A DNA stretch of 64,000 nucleotides from positions 23,435 through 87,434 of the forward strand of contig NZ_RXOM01000017.1 of assembly GCF_008692195.1 (NCBI RefSeq). The letters run 5' to 3'. Origin of the DNA: Salegentibacter sp. R32 (GTDB lineage: Bacteria; Bacteroidota; Bacteroidia; Flavobacteriales; Flavobacteriaceae). Of the stretch, positions 41,255-50,161 are shown piece after piece. Position 1 is the stretch's first letter; each line of letters starts with the position of its first letter. Below the pieces are notes generated by a model that was not told the origin of the DNA, made no database searches, and saw only the letters and a list, made by a program, of their open reading frames with translations. The position numbers and the translations under genes are program-made.

Positions 41255-41932
41255 ATGAGCACACTACTTTCAAATTTAACGCTGACCATTCCTGAGAATA
41301 TTTACATTAAAGATCCGCAGTCTTCGAAATTGGGAAGAAGGATTTTGGAGTATTCTATTCAATTGATTAAACAGGAAGGGCTAGAGAAGTTTACGTTCAA
41401 AAAGTTGGCAGATGAAATTAACTCCAATGAAAGTTCGGTTTACCGGTATTTTGAAAATAAGCACATGCTCATGCTCTATCTCATTTCTTGGTATTGGGGA
41501 TGGTTAGAGTACAAATTGGTTTTTAGAATAAATAATATAGAAGATAAAAAAAACGCACTCCAACGTGCAATTACTGCAATTACAGAAACTCCGCGTAAAG
41601 ATGAAACCTTTGGTTTTATTAACGAGGAAGAATTGCATCATATTATTGTTCAAGAATATTCCAAAGCTTTTCATACCATCGATGTTGATGAGGAAAACAA
41701 GAACGGCTATTTTGTAATTTACCGAAGATTGGTAGAACGTTTAAGTAAAATTATCTCTGCATACAATTCCAGCTACTGTTATCCGTTAACATTAGCAAAT
41801 ACAATTGTTCAAGGTTCTTTAAAACAAAACTTCCTGCATCAGCATTTTAAACAATTATCAGATTTTAAAGAATCGGATGAAGAACCCATTACACAGTTTT
41901 TTCAACATTTAACATTTAAATCCCTCAGTTAA
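41255..41932 (+). CDS. TetR/AcrR family regulator of the export operon
   Basis: 225 residues. The TetR HTH spans about residues 28-75: R-R-I-L-E-Y-S-I-Q-L-I-K-Q-E-G-L-E-K-F-T-F, then K-L-A-D-E-I-N-S-N-E-S-S-V-Y-R-Y-F-E-N-K-H. The C-terminal ligand domain is not recognisable beyond the fold. Its stop lies 4 bases before the ABC gene, so it is the first gene of the export operon and probably autoregulates it; activator-like members of the family exist, so repression is not certain. Confidence 0.85.
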   Translation: MSTLLSNLTLTIPENIYIKDPQSSKLGRRILEYSIQLIKQEGLEKFTFKKLADEINSNESSVYRYFENKHMLMLYLISWYWGWLEYKLVFRINNIEDKKNALQRAITAITETPRKDETFGFINEEELHHIIVQEYSKAFHTIDVDEENKNGYFVIYRRLVERLSKIISAYNSSYCYPLTLANTIVQGSLKQNFLHQHFKQLSDFKESDEEPITQFFQHLTFKSLS

Positions 41933-41936
41933 TTAT

Positions 41937-43538
41937 ATGAGTTCAAACAATAACATTTCACCTTGGACCAAACTCTTCAACTTATTAAAACTTGAACGAA
42001 GGGATATTATGCAAGTATTGTATTATGCGATATTTGCAGGATTAATCAGTCTTACGCTTCCGTTAGGGATTCAAGCTATTATCAATCTTATTCAGGGAGC
42101 GCAAGTTTCTACTTCATGGATTTTATTGACGGCTTTGGTTACGATTGGTGTTGCTTTTTTTGGAGCCTTACAAGTACTTCAATTAGATATTGTAGAAAAT
42201 ATTCAGGAAAAAATATTTGCCAGGGCTTCATTTGAGTTTATTTATAAATTCCCGAAGATTAGGGTAAGTGAGTTGGAAAATCAATTTCCACCTGAGCTTT
42301 CTAACCGCTTTTTTGATGTGTTAACCCTTCAAAAAGGAATGGAAAAACTGCTGTTGGATTTTCCTGCGGCCGTTATTCAAATTGCGTTTGGTTTATTGTT
42401 ATTGTCGGTTTACCATCCGTTCTTTATTGGTTTGGGGCTTGTATTGGTAATTTTACTTTATATATTTTTTAGAATAAGTTTAGAGAAGGCTGTCAATACG
42501 AGTATTCAAGAATCGAAAGCAAAATATCAAACCGCTTTTTGGATTCAGCAAGTGGCGGCAAATTTTAAAACTTTTAAAAACACCCCTCACGAATACGAAC
42601 AGGAAAAAAATAACGAGCTCGTCGAAAAATATTTAAGCTATCGTCAAAAACACTTTAAAGTCGTGAAAAATCAATTTAAACAATTGGTAGGCTTTAAGGT
42701 GATTCTAACCTTAGGTTTATTGTTAATTGGCGGATTGTTAGTATTAAATCAGCAAATGAATATTGGGCAGTTTGTAGCTTCAGAGATTATTATTCTGTTA
42801 ATCATTAACTCCATCGATAAAATTGGTTTCAGTTTAGAAACCATTTATGATGTGGTCACCGCTGTTGAAAAAATCGATGAGGTAAGTTCTAAGAAAATAG
42901 ATCGTAAAGCTCCAATAAATTCTAATGGAGTTACCATTTTTCCGATTGAAACCGACCAACTAGAAATTAATTACAAAACCATTAACGATATAAAAATAGC
43001 GAAAGGGGATTTGGTAAATATTGTTGGGGATCACTTACAAGTGTACGATTTGTTTCACTTTTTAGGAGGAATGAAACGAGTAAGTAAAGGAAAGATTTAC
43101 TTAGATAGAAAAGAAATTTCGAGTATTAATTTAGATAGCTACCGAAGTAAAATAGGATTGGTTTTAAACTCCAATTATTTATTTGAAGGAACTATCTGGC
43201 AGAACTTAACCCTTAATAATTCTTCCATTTCAGAAACAGAAGTTTACGATTTATTGGAAAACTTTGGAGTTTTGGAAGAAATAAAGCATTTGCCCGAAAC
43301 GGTGAATACCTATGTGTTTCCTGGTACTAAAATGTTAAGTCACGTGCTTACTCAAAAAATTTGTTTGATACGGGTTTTACTAAAATCGCCGGAATTACTT
43401 TTAATTGAAGAAGAATTTATTTTTTCTGATGAAGATATAGAAGTATTGATAAAGTATGTTGAAAGTCACGAAATGACAATGCTCCTTGCGAGTAAAGAAC
43501 AGTTGAACAGTAGGTTGAAGGAAGTGAAATTAAATTAA
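41937..43538 (+). CDS. ABC transporter half with degenerate ATPase domain (type I secretion-like)
   Basis: 533 residues: an ABC exporter membrane domain (about 20-310, six predicted helices) without an N-terminal peptidase domain, followed by an ABC fold (about 335-533) that has lost its catalytic residues. The P-loop is G364-D-H-L-Q-V-Y370-D, without the Lys and with only the first Gly; the Q-loop is L-V-L-N-S; the signature LSGGQ reads L-S-H-V-L; Walker B is L-L-L-I-E-E-E with no Asp; the switch His is Ser (L-L-A-S-K). ATP hydrolysis looks impossible for this subunit alone. No frameshift is needed, and the fold otherwise aligns, so it is a maintained pseudo-ATPase. The HlyD gene follows after 9 bases. 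Confidence 0.85.
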   Translation: MSSNNNISPWTKLFNLLKLERRDIMQVLYYAIFAGLISLTLPLGIQAIINLIQGAQVSTSWILLTALVTIGVAFFGALQVLQLDIVENIQEKIFARASFEFIYKFPKIRVSELENQFPPELSNRFFDVLTLQKGMEKLLLDFPAAVIQIAFGLLLLSVYHPFFIGLGLVLVILLYIFFRISLEKAVNTSIQESKAKYQTAFWIQQVAANFKTFKNTPHEYEQEKNNELVEKYLSYRQKHFKVVKNQFKQLVGFKVILTLGLLLIGGLLVLNQQMNIGQFVASEIIILLIINSIDKIGFSLETIYDVVTAVEKIDEVSSKKIDRKAPINSNGVTIFPIETDQLEINYKTINDIKIAKGDLVNIVGDHLQVYDLFHFLGGMKRVSKGKIYLDRKEISSINLDSYRSKIGLVLNSNYLFEGTIWQNLTLNNSSISETEVYDLLENFGVLEEIKHLPETVNTYVFPGTKMLSHVLTQKICLIRVLLKSPELLLIEEEFIFSDEDIEVLIKYVESHEMTMLLASKEQLNSRLKEVKLN

Positions 43539-43547
43539 GGAATTACG

Positions 43548-44906
43548 ATGTTAAATTTATCAAATAGCGAAACAGATGGGAATGTAAACTTTTCGAAGTT
43601 TAAAGCCTATTCTACTATTGTCAACAGAAATATGCACCGTTTGCTTTCCAAAATACTTCTTGGAACCAGCATCTTTTTATTGATTTTACTGTTCTTCCCA
43701 TGGACACAGACGATAGAAAGTAAAGGTTATGTCACCACTTTAAGACCAGGTCAGCGTCCGCAGACCATTCAGTCACCAATTCCGGGTAGAATAGAAGAAT
43801 GGTATGTAAGAGAAGGAGATTATGTTGAAAAAGGCGATACAATTTTACGAATTTCAGAAGTGAAAAATGAATATTTCGATCCGCTTTTAATAGAAAGGAC
43901 CGGAGATCAGATTGCTTCCAAATCCAATTCTGTAAAAGCATACGAACAAAAAACCGAAGCCTTAAAAAATCAGTTGGCTTCTGCTAGAAAAGAACGGATT
44001 TTAAAACTAGAGCAAACCAGAAATAAACTGAAGCAAGCGAAACTTAAAATTGTAAGCGATAGTATTTCCTTGAAAGCTGCTGAAGTAAACTTGGATATAG
44101 CCATCCGGCAGTACGATCGTATTAAAGAATTATACGAAGAAGGTTTAAAGTCGAGATTGGATTACGAAACCAAGCAATCTAAATTACAGGAAACCCAAGC
44201 CAAAGTAATCGATTTGGAAAGTAAATTATTAACCAGTAAAAATGAGCTGCTCAACGCCCGTATGGAAATTAACCGGATAGAAGCTGAATATGCCAATAAA
44301 ATAAGTAAAATTGAAAGTGATATTTCTTCTACCGTTTCTACCAAATTCGATACGGAAGCACAAGTTAGCAAACTGGAAAATTCACTCAGTAATTATGAAA
44401 TTAGGCGTGGACTTTACTTTGTTCGAGCGCCCCAAGATGGTTATATTAATAAAGCCATTATTTCCGGGATTGGAGAAACTTTTAAAGAAGGGGAGAAACT
44501 GGTAAATATTATGCCCAAAGGCTATGAAATTGCTGTTGAAACTTACGTTGATCCAATAGATTTACCACTCATTGGTATTGGTGATCACGTTCGAGTGCAG
44601 TTTGATGGTTGGCCGGCCATTGTTTTTAGCGGTTGGCCTAACGCTTCTTACGGAACCTATGGTTCTGAAGTGGTAGCTATCGAGAATTTCATTAGCGATA
44701 ACGGTAAATATAGGATTTTACTCGCTCCAGATCCTGATAGCGAACACGAATGGCCCGATGCATTACGTGTAGGCTCAGGAGCTAGAACTTTAGCTTTACT
44801 GGAAGATGTGCCAATTTGGTATGAAATCTGGCGTAAGCTAAATGGTTTCCCGCCTAACTATTACCCAAAAACACAACAAAAAGAAGCAGGCGAAAAAGCG
44901 AAATAA
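43548..44906 (+). CDS. HlyD-family membrane fusion/periplasmic adaptor protein
   Basis: 452 residues. Single N-terminal membrane helix (about 36-54), barrel-sandwich (biotinyl-lipoyl-like) halves at about 60-110 (V-R-E-G-D-Y-V-E-K-G-D-T-I-L) and 295-330, separated by a long coiled coil (about 125-285, rich in Lys, Glu, Leu). The C-terminal part (about 335-440) is larger than in simple HlyD adaptors. Expected to bridge the inner-membrane ABC protein and the TolC homolog. Lies 2 bases upstream of that gene. Confidence 0.88.
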   Translation: MLNLSNSETDGNVNFSKFKAYSTIVNRNMHRLLSKILLGTSIFLLILLFFPWTQTIESKGYVTTLRPGQRPQTIQSPIPGRIEEWYVREGDYVEKGDTILRISEVKNEYFDPLLIERTGDQIASKSNSVKAYEQKTEALKNQLASARKERILKLEQTRNKLKQAKLKIVSDSISLKAAEVNLDIAIRQYDRIKELYEEGLKSRLDYETKQSKLQETQAKVIDLESKLLTSKNELLNARMEINRIEAEYANKISKIESDISSTVSTKFDTEAQVSKLENSLSNYEIRRGLYFVRAPQDGYINKAIISGIGETFKEGEKLVNIMPKGYEIAVETYVDPIDLPLIGIGDHVRVQFDGWPAIVFSGWPNASYGTYGSEVVAIENFISDNGKYRILLAPDPDSEHEWPDALRVGSGARTLALLEDVPIWYEIWRKLNGFPPNYYPKTQQKEAGEKAK

Positions 44907-44908
44907 TC

Positions 44909-46330
44909 ATGAAAAAGTTAATTCATTTACTTTTATGGCTCGCCTTGCCAATTGTTAGCTTTGCTCAGGAAGAACCGTTAACAGCAGAAGAAACCTTAGC
45001 GCAAGAACAAAATGTTTTTTCGTTGGAAGAATTTTTGGCGATGGTTAAAAAACATCATCCCGTTGTAGCGCAAGCCAATTTAAAACTCTCTGAAGCTGAA
45101 GCAAAATTGCTAAAAGCCCGTGGAGCTTTTGATCCCAAGTTGGAAGGCGGGATGAAAGAGAAAAACTATCAGGGCACCGAGTATTATTCATTGTTTAAAG
45201 GTAGTTTTAAAATCCCCACTTGGTATGGAATCGATTTAAAGGCAGATTACGAACAAAATGATGGATATTATTTAAATGGTCAAAATACCACGCCGGAAGA
45301 CGGTATTTTTAGTGCCGGAGTTAGCGTTAGTTTATTAAGGGGATTACTTTACAATGAACGGATGAATGCGGTAAAACAAGCAAAAATCCTTCAGAATAAA
45401 AATGAATTGGAACGTGATATTTTGGTGAATTCTATTCTTGCTGAAGCTGCTAAAGCCTATGCCGATTGGAAATTGTACTACGAAAATAAAGAAGTGTATG
45501 AAGAATTTGTAGAAAATGCCCAAATTAGGTTTAACGGTATTTCAAGATCAAGTGAGTTAGGTGAAACCCCAGCAATTGATACAGTAGAAACCAAAATTTT
45601 CTTGCGAAACAGAAAACTGGATTTAGAACAGGCAAGATTAAAACTACAAAAAGCAAAATTGAATTTATCCAATTATTTGTGGGTAGATGAAGTTCCTGTA
45701 GAATTGGAAGATCAATTAATTCCACAGATTTCTGAAGAAAGTATTTTGAACAGTTTAGGCATTGAAAATTTTTTAGGAAATGCGGAAGATTTATCAAGTC
45801 ATCCAGAATTACGCTCGTTGGAATATGATTTACAATCTTACGATTTAGATATTCGACTTCGTAAAAATAACCTTTTACCAACTGTTGATGTGGAATATAA
45901 CTTTTTAACGGAAGAAGTAGATGAACCAAGCTATTTAAATACCAGCGACTATAAAGCAGGTATAAAAGTAAAGTTCCCTTTATTTCTTCGGAAAGAACGC
46001 GGGGATTTACGTTTGGCAAAAGTGAAACGGGAAAACACCGAATATAAATTTGATCAAAAAGAGTGGAATTTAAAGAATAAAATTCGAGCTACCGAAAGAG
46101 AGATTATCAGTTTGCAAGATCAATTGAACATTATTGAAAATATTGTAGAGGAGAGTGAAATTATGGTTGCTTCAGAAAAAAGATTATTTGATGTAGGGGA
46201 GAGTTCTATTTTCTTGATTAACTCTAGAGAAAATAAACTGATTGACTCTCAACTGAAACAGAACAAAATTCAGAACGATTACTTTAAAGCGGCCACCACA
46301 CTATTTGAAAATCTTCGTTTGAATTTATAA
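44909..46330 (+). CDS. TolC-family outer membrane efflux protein
   Basis: 473 residues with a signal peptide ending S-F-A-Q. The mature protein has the duplicated helical hairpins of the OEP family: A-Q-A-N-L-K-L-S-E-A-E-A-K-L-L-K-A-R in the first half, and D-L-D-I-R-L-R-K-N-N-L-L-P-T-V-D and L-R-L-A-K-V-K-R-E-N in the second. It would provide the outer membrane channel for the adjacent ABC/HlyD pair. Last gene of the operon; no hairpin is apparent before the next gene 59 bases on. Confidence 0.88.
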   Translation: MKKLIHLLLWLALPIVSFAQEEPLTAEETLAQEQNVFSLEEFLAMVKKHHPVVAQANLKLSEAEAKLLKARGAFDPKLEGGMKEKNYQGTEYYSLFKGSFKIPTWYGIDLKADYEQNDGYYLNGQNTTPEDGIFSAGVSVSLLRGLLYNERMNAVKQAKILQNKNELERDILVNSILAEAAKAYADWKLYYENKEVYEEFVENAQIRFNGISRSSELGETPAIDTVETKIFLRNRKLDLEQARLKLQKAKLNLSNYLWVDEVPVELEDQLIPQISEESILNSLGIENFLGNAEDLSSHPELRSLEYDLQSYDLDIRLRKNNLLPTVDVEYNFLTEEVDEPSYLNTSDYKAGIKVKFPLFLRKERGDLRLAKVKRENTEYKFDQKEWNLKNKIRATEREIISLQDQLNIIENIVEESEIMVASEKRLFDVGESSIFLINSRENKLIDSQLKQNKIQNDYFKAATTLFENLRLNL

Positions 46331-46389
46331 GCTGAAGTATATCATAACATCAAATTTTTTCGTAATTTTTCGGTTAAAAACTAACTGTC

Positions 46390-47007
46390 ATGGCAGAAAT
46401 CATTAAGATTTACGAAGAAAACCCCAACCCGAAAGAAATCGCAAAAGTTGTTGATGTTCTTAAAAAAGGCGGACTCATTATTTATCCTACCGATACGGTT
46501 TATGGTTTAGGATGTGATATTACCAATAATTCAGCATTAGAGAAAATCGCAAAGATCAAAGGAGTGAAATTAGAAAAAGCAAACTTCTCATTTATCTGTG
46601 AAGATTTAAGTAATCTCTCTGGGTATGCAAAACAAATTGATAACAGTACTTTTAAACTTTTAAAGCGAAATTTACCGGGGCCATACACGTTTATTCTTCC
46701 GGGAAGTAATAATCTGCCAACGGTTTTTAAGAAGAAAAAAACAGTGGGTATTCGTGTTCCCGATAATAAAATTTGTCAGGCAATCGTCAATAAACTAGGT
46801 AATCCTATTGTTTCAACTTCTATCAAAGACGACGATGAGGTTATCGAATACACTACAGATCCCGAATTGATCGCTGAAAAATGGGACAAATTAGTCGATA
46901 TTGTGGTTGATGGCGGTTATGGAGATAATGTAGCTTCCACCGTGATTGATCTTACCGAAGGCGAACCCGAAGTCATAAGAGAAGGAAAAGGAGATTTAGC
47001 TTTATAA
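46390..47007 (+). CDS. L-threonylcarbamoyladenylate synthase (Sua5/YciO/YrdC/YwlC family)
   Basis: 205 residues with the YrdC fold: I-Y-P-T-D-T-V-Y-G-L-G-C-D near residue 32, the K-x-R motif region as A-K-I-K-G-V-K-L, P-G-P-Y-T-F-I-L-P and the V-G-I-R-V-P-D strand. In TsaC/Sua5 the KxR residues bind ATP/bicarbonate; here K-G-V-K replaces the usual K-x-R, as in the YciO branch, so it may be a YciO homolog of less certain activity rather than the enzyme for t6A tRNA modification. No Sua5 C-terminal domain. Convergent with the serine hydrolase gene, 1 base between stops. Confidence 0.8.
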   Translation: MAEIIKIYEENPNPKEIAKVVDVLKKGGLIIYPTDTVYGLGCDITNNSALEKIAKIKGVKLEKANFSFICEDLSNLSGYAKQIDNSTFKLLKRNLPGPYTFILPGSNNLPTVFKKKKTVGIRVPDNKICQAIVNKLGNPIVSTSIKDDDEVIEYTTDPELIAEKWDKLVDIVVDGGYGDNVASTVIDLTEGEPEVIREGKGDLAL

Positions 47008-47008
47008 G

Positions 47009-48043
47009 CTAATCTCTTTTTTTTAGAATTTTAATAATTCGGTTATAATAAATTTCAGAAAGACTCCATTCATAACCATTAAAATCTGTGGTATTGGTAA
47101 ATTGAATCACAACAGCATCGAGCTCTTTGTGATATTTAGCAATGGTTTGGTAGCCGGGGATAAGTCCTGTATGACCGTATTTGTATAAATCGGCATAAAT
47201 TTCAGCTTCATTTTCAGTAAAAATACTTCCTTCATTTAAAGCTCGAATAAATTTAGCAACATCTTCTGCTGTAGCGATCATCGAACCGTTATCATCTGTT
47301 TTTATATCTTCTTCAATTCCCACATAATAACCGCTCATTAATCGATTCATATCTATTTCTTGAAGAGATCCGTAGGTGTTTTTTAGCTGAAGCGGATCTA
47401 GAATTTCCTCCTTTATATATTGAAACTTAGAGTAACCCACCGTTTTTTCAATTAATTCTGTAAGCAATAAATAATTTGTGTTGGAGTATTCATAATCTTG
47501 CCCAGGTGAAAAATTAGCAGGTTGGTCTAAAACAAGCTCAAGGGTTTCTTGATTGGTTACCGGCGGATTTACCCAAAAATTAGGAACATTGGTATAGTTG
47601 GGGATTCCGCTGCGATGTTGCACCAACATTTTTAAAGTGATTTCATCGGCGTTTTCAATTCTATGAGCTAATTCAGGAAAATAAGTAGCTACAGTTTTAT
47701 CTAAAGATAGTTTCTTGTCGTTTACCAATTTAGTAATCGCCACGGCATCATATAACTTTCCTACACTTGCAATTTTAAATAAAGCATCAGGTTTAGCAGG
47801 AATTTTTTGTGCTCGGTTATGATAACCGGCTGTATAAAACTGAGGTTCATTTTTTGCTTGAGCTACACAAACGATAATTCCATCAAAATTGTTAGCGGTA
47901 GCTTCTTCCACTTGTTCCTGTACCGTATCGGGTAAAGGCTTTAGCCAAGCAAAAACCAATACCCAAGGCACAAAAAATAGAGAAATTACGGTCGAAACCA
48001 AAAGAGCGACTTGTAATAATCGCTTCGATTTTTTTGTTGCCAT
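47009..48043 (-). CDS. Membrane-anchored class C beta-lactamase-like serine hydrolase
   Basis: 344 residues. An N-terminal membrane anchor (about 10-33) has no cleavage site. The beta-lactamase/penicillin-binding fold follows, with S-x-x-K as S-V-G-K (about 94), the tyrosine motif Y-S-N (Y-E-Y-S-N-T-N-Y-L-L) and G-H-T-G-L-I-P-G in place of KTG. Likely a peptidase or esterase acting in the periplasm rather than a true beta-lactamase. A TAACTTTG box (48100-48093) before it overlaps the ancestral stop codon of acs. Confidence 0.85.
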   Translation of the reverse strand: MATKKSKRLLQVALLVSTVISLFFVPWVLVFAWLKPLPDTVQEQVEEATANNFDGIIVCVAQAKNEPQFYTAGYHNRAQKIPAKPDALFKIASVGKLYDAVAITKLVNDKKLSLDKTVATYFPELAHRIENADEITLKMLVQHRSGIPNYTNVPNFWVNPPVTNQETLELVLDQPANFSPGQDYEYSNTNYLLLTELIEKTVGYSKFQYIKEEILDPLQLKNTYGSLQEIDMNRLMSGYYVGIEEDIKTDDNGSMIATAEDVAKFIRALNEGSIFTENEAEIYADLYKYGHTGLIPGYQTIAKYHKELDAVVIQFTNTTDFNGYEWSLSEIYYNRIIKILKKRD

Positions 48044-48097
48044 TTTTATAAAAGATTCACTTTTAGGTGGCTGAACTTCCTATTCAGCAAGGCAAAG

Positions 48098-48196
48098 TTA
48101 ATCTAAAATAGCCTTATCGATAATTTTTTTGACTATATCGTCATTTTCCAAGGTTGAAATGTCACCTAAGTCTTCTGTTTCGTTGGAAGCAATTTT
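48098..48196 (-). pseudogene. acs: Stranded 3' end of acs, in frame behind a premature TGA
   Basis: Directly after the TGA (48199-48197) the same frame continues for 32 residues, K-I-A-S-N-E-T-E-D-L-G-D-I-S-T-L and onward to K-A-I-L-D, then TAA at 48100. This is the normal conserved C-terminal tail of acetyl-CoA synthetase (R-K-I-A-x-x-E-x-x-x-L-G-D-x-S-T-L). A single C-to-T change in a CGA Arg codon explains the stop. Confidence 0.85.
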
Positions 48197-50017
48197 TCAT
48201 AAAATCCGACGCATGATTTTTCCACTTCTGGTTTTAGGCAGTTCTGGAACAAACTGAATTTTCTCCGGTTTGGCAATAGGCCCAATAACTTTAGCTACTT
48301 GCTGTCTAATTTCTTCTTTTAATTCATCAGAGGCATCTTCGTCATTATATGGAATAACAAAAGCATACAAAGATTTTCCTTTTACCTCGTGCGGAAAACC
48401 TACAATAGCACTTTCAGCTACTTTTTCATGTTCATTAATTGCATTTTCGATAGGCGCAGTTCCTAAGTTGTGACCGGAAACAATCACCACATCATCTACA
48501 CGGCCTGTAATTCTATAATTTCCCGAAGCATCACGGTAAGCAGCATCACCGGTAAAATATTTGCCTTCATAAGCAGAAAAATAGGTGTTTTTATAACGTT
48601 CGTGGTCGCCCCAAACGGTTCGGGCAATAGCCGGCCAAGGCACTTTTATGGCTAATCTTCCTTCTGCTTTTTGGTTGTTGAATTCAATTTCATTTCCATC
48701 CTCATCCATTAATGCAGGTTGTACGCCCGGTAAGGGTAAGGTGGCAAAAGTAGGTCGGGTAGCGGTGACTCCGGCAAGTGGAGAAATCATAATAGAACCT
48801 GTTTCGGTTTGCCACCACGTATCTACAATGGGGCAATTTCCTTTTCCGATATTATCATTAAACCAATGCCAAGCCTCTTCGTTAATAGGTTCTCCCACCG
48901 AGCCTAAAACTTTCAGCGAACTTAAATCGTGTTTTTCCACGTGCTTAATTGATTGTTTTGCCAATGCTCGAATAGCAGTAGGTGCTGTATAAAATTGATT
49001 GATTTTATATTTTTCAATAATTTCCCAAAAGCGGTTATAATCGGGATAACTGGGAACGCCTTCAAACATCACTGTAGTCGCTCCTGCAGCAAGAGGTCCG
49101 TAAACAATGTAGGAATGACCGGTAATCCAACCAATATCGGCAGAACACCAATAAATATCATCTTTACTTGGCTGAAACACATTCTGAAAGCTGAAAGCGG
49201 TCCCTACTAGGTAACCTCCTGTAGTGTGAACCATTCCTTTTGGTTTACCCGTAGATCCGGAAGTATATAAAATAAACAATGGGTCTTCAGCATCCATTAT
49301 TTCTGCTTCATTTTGAGTAGGAGCGTTTTGCAATTCATCAAACCAAAATTTATCGCGTCCCTCTTTCATAGGAGTCGGATTAACTGTTCTTCTGTAAACG
49401 ATTACTGTTTCAATAGAAGGAGTATCGTTTAAAGCTTCATCACAAATTGCTTTTAATTCTACAGATTTCCTTCCACGGTAATAATCGTTAGCAGTGATGA
49501 GCATTTTACACTCTGAATCATTAATTCTGCTCGCAATGGCTTTACTGGAAAAACCGGCAAATACGATGGAATGGATTGCTCCAATTCTAGCACAAGCCAA
49601 CATAGCAACGGTAAGTTCGGGAATCATGGGCATATAAATGCAAACCCGATCTCCTTTTTCAATACCATTATTTTTTAAAACGTTCGCAAACTGACAAACT
49701 TTTAAATACAATTGCTTGTAGGTAATATGTCTCGATTCTTCATTAGGGTCGTTGGGTTCCCAAATGATGGCGTCTTTATTAGGTTGTTTTTCGAGGTGTC
49801 TGTCTAAACAGTTTTCGGTAATGTTTAATTTTCCACCTTCAAACCATTTTACTTCTGGCTTTTTAAAATCCCACGCTAAAGTTTTGTTCCATTTTTCTTT
49901 CCAAATGAAATGATTAGCGACTTCATCCCAAAATTTTTCGGGGTTTTCGACGCTTTCTTGGTAGGCTTTTTTATAATTAGCAAAAGATTTTATTTGTAAG
50001 TTCTCATCAAAATTCAT
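48197..50017 (-). CDS. acs: Acetate--CoA ligase, truncated by a premature TGA
   Basis: 606 residues as encoded; relatives are about 635-650. The adenylating core is intact: Y-T-S-G-S-T-G-K-P-K-G, W-W-Q-T-E-T-G, the T-G-D motif and the Lys acetylation site in K-T-R-S-G-K-I-M-R-R. Translation then stops at TGA where Arg is expected, cutting the last 33 residues, which remain readable behind the stop. It converts acetate, ATP and CoA to acetyl-CoA. The catalytic Lys is retained, so partial activity is possible; readthrough of TGA or a sequencing error are alternatives. The start MNFDENLQIKSF is standard. Single gene. Confidence 0.9.
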   Translation of the reverse strand: MNFDENLQIKSFANYKKAYQESVENPEKFWDEVANHFIWKEKWNKTLAWDFKKPEVKWFEGGKLNITENCLDRHLEKQPNKDAIIWEPNDPNEESRHITYKQLYLKVCQFANVLKNNGIEKGDRVCIYMPMIPELTVAMLACARIGAIHSIVFAGFSSKAIASRINDSECKMLITANDYYRGRKSVELKAICDEALNDTPSIETVIVYRRTVNPTPMKEGRDKFWFDELQNAPTQNEAEIMDAEDPLFILYTSGSTGKPKGMVHTTGGYLVGTAFSFQNVFQPSKDDIYWCSADIGWITGHSYIVYGPLAAGATTVMFEGVPSYPDYNRFWEIIEKYKINQFYTAPTAIRALAKQSIKHVEKHDLSSLKVLGSVGEPINEEAWHWFNDNIGKGNCPIVDTWWQTETGSIMISPLAGVTATRPTFATLPLPGVQPALMDEDGNEIEFNNQKAEGRLAIKVPWPAIARTVWGDHERYKNTYFSAYEGKYFTGDAAYRDASGNYRITGRVDDVVIVSGHNLGTAPIENAINEHEKVAESAIVGFPHEVKGKSLYAFVIPYNDEDASDELKEEIRQQVAKVIGPIAKPEKIQFVPELPKTRSGKIMRRIL

Positions 50018-50101
50018 GTAGGGCTGGTTTAAGCGTTTGTTTTCTTTTCAATTTAAACAATTGAAAAACGCTTTTCTGTTAAATAAATATGAAAGTTGAT
50101 G

Positions 50102-50128
50102 AAGTATTTCTACTGAAAGTAAATACTT
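50102..50128. repeat. Short inverted repeat between kynA-like gene and acs
   Basis: AAGTATTT (50102-50109) and AAATACTT (50121-50128), perfect 8-bp arms with an 11-base loop, between the two genes on the same strand. Possible operator for acs or weak terminator. Confidence 0.3.
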
Positions 50129-50161
50129 TTCTGAAAATGAAAATGGTAGCTCAGCGAACGC

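Noticed and set aside
43020..43050. ABC ATPase motifs lost through sequencing error
   Set aside because: The frame is open throughout, the loss affects at least five separate motifs, and the surrounding fold aligns, so a few base errors cannot explain it.
41255..46330. The ABC-HlyD-TolC operon as the exporter of the radical SAM peptide
   Set aside because: It lies 40 kb away, has its own regulator, and lacks a C39 peptidase domain; no evidence links the two.
47009..48043. True class C beta-lactamase conferring resistance
   Set aside because: The protein is membrane-anchored, the third motif is not KTG, and this domain is common in housekeeping serine hydrolases.
48197..48199. TGA in acs as recoding (selenocysteine or a TGA-sense code)
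   Set aside because: Arg is expected at this codon, no SECIS-like hairpin is evident, and TGA ends other genes in the window normally (recG, the M1 aminopeptidase and the small peptide genes).
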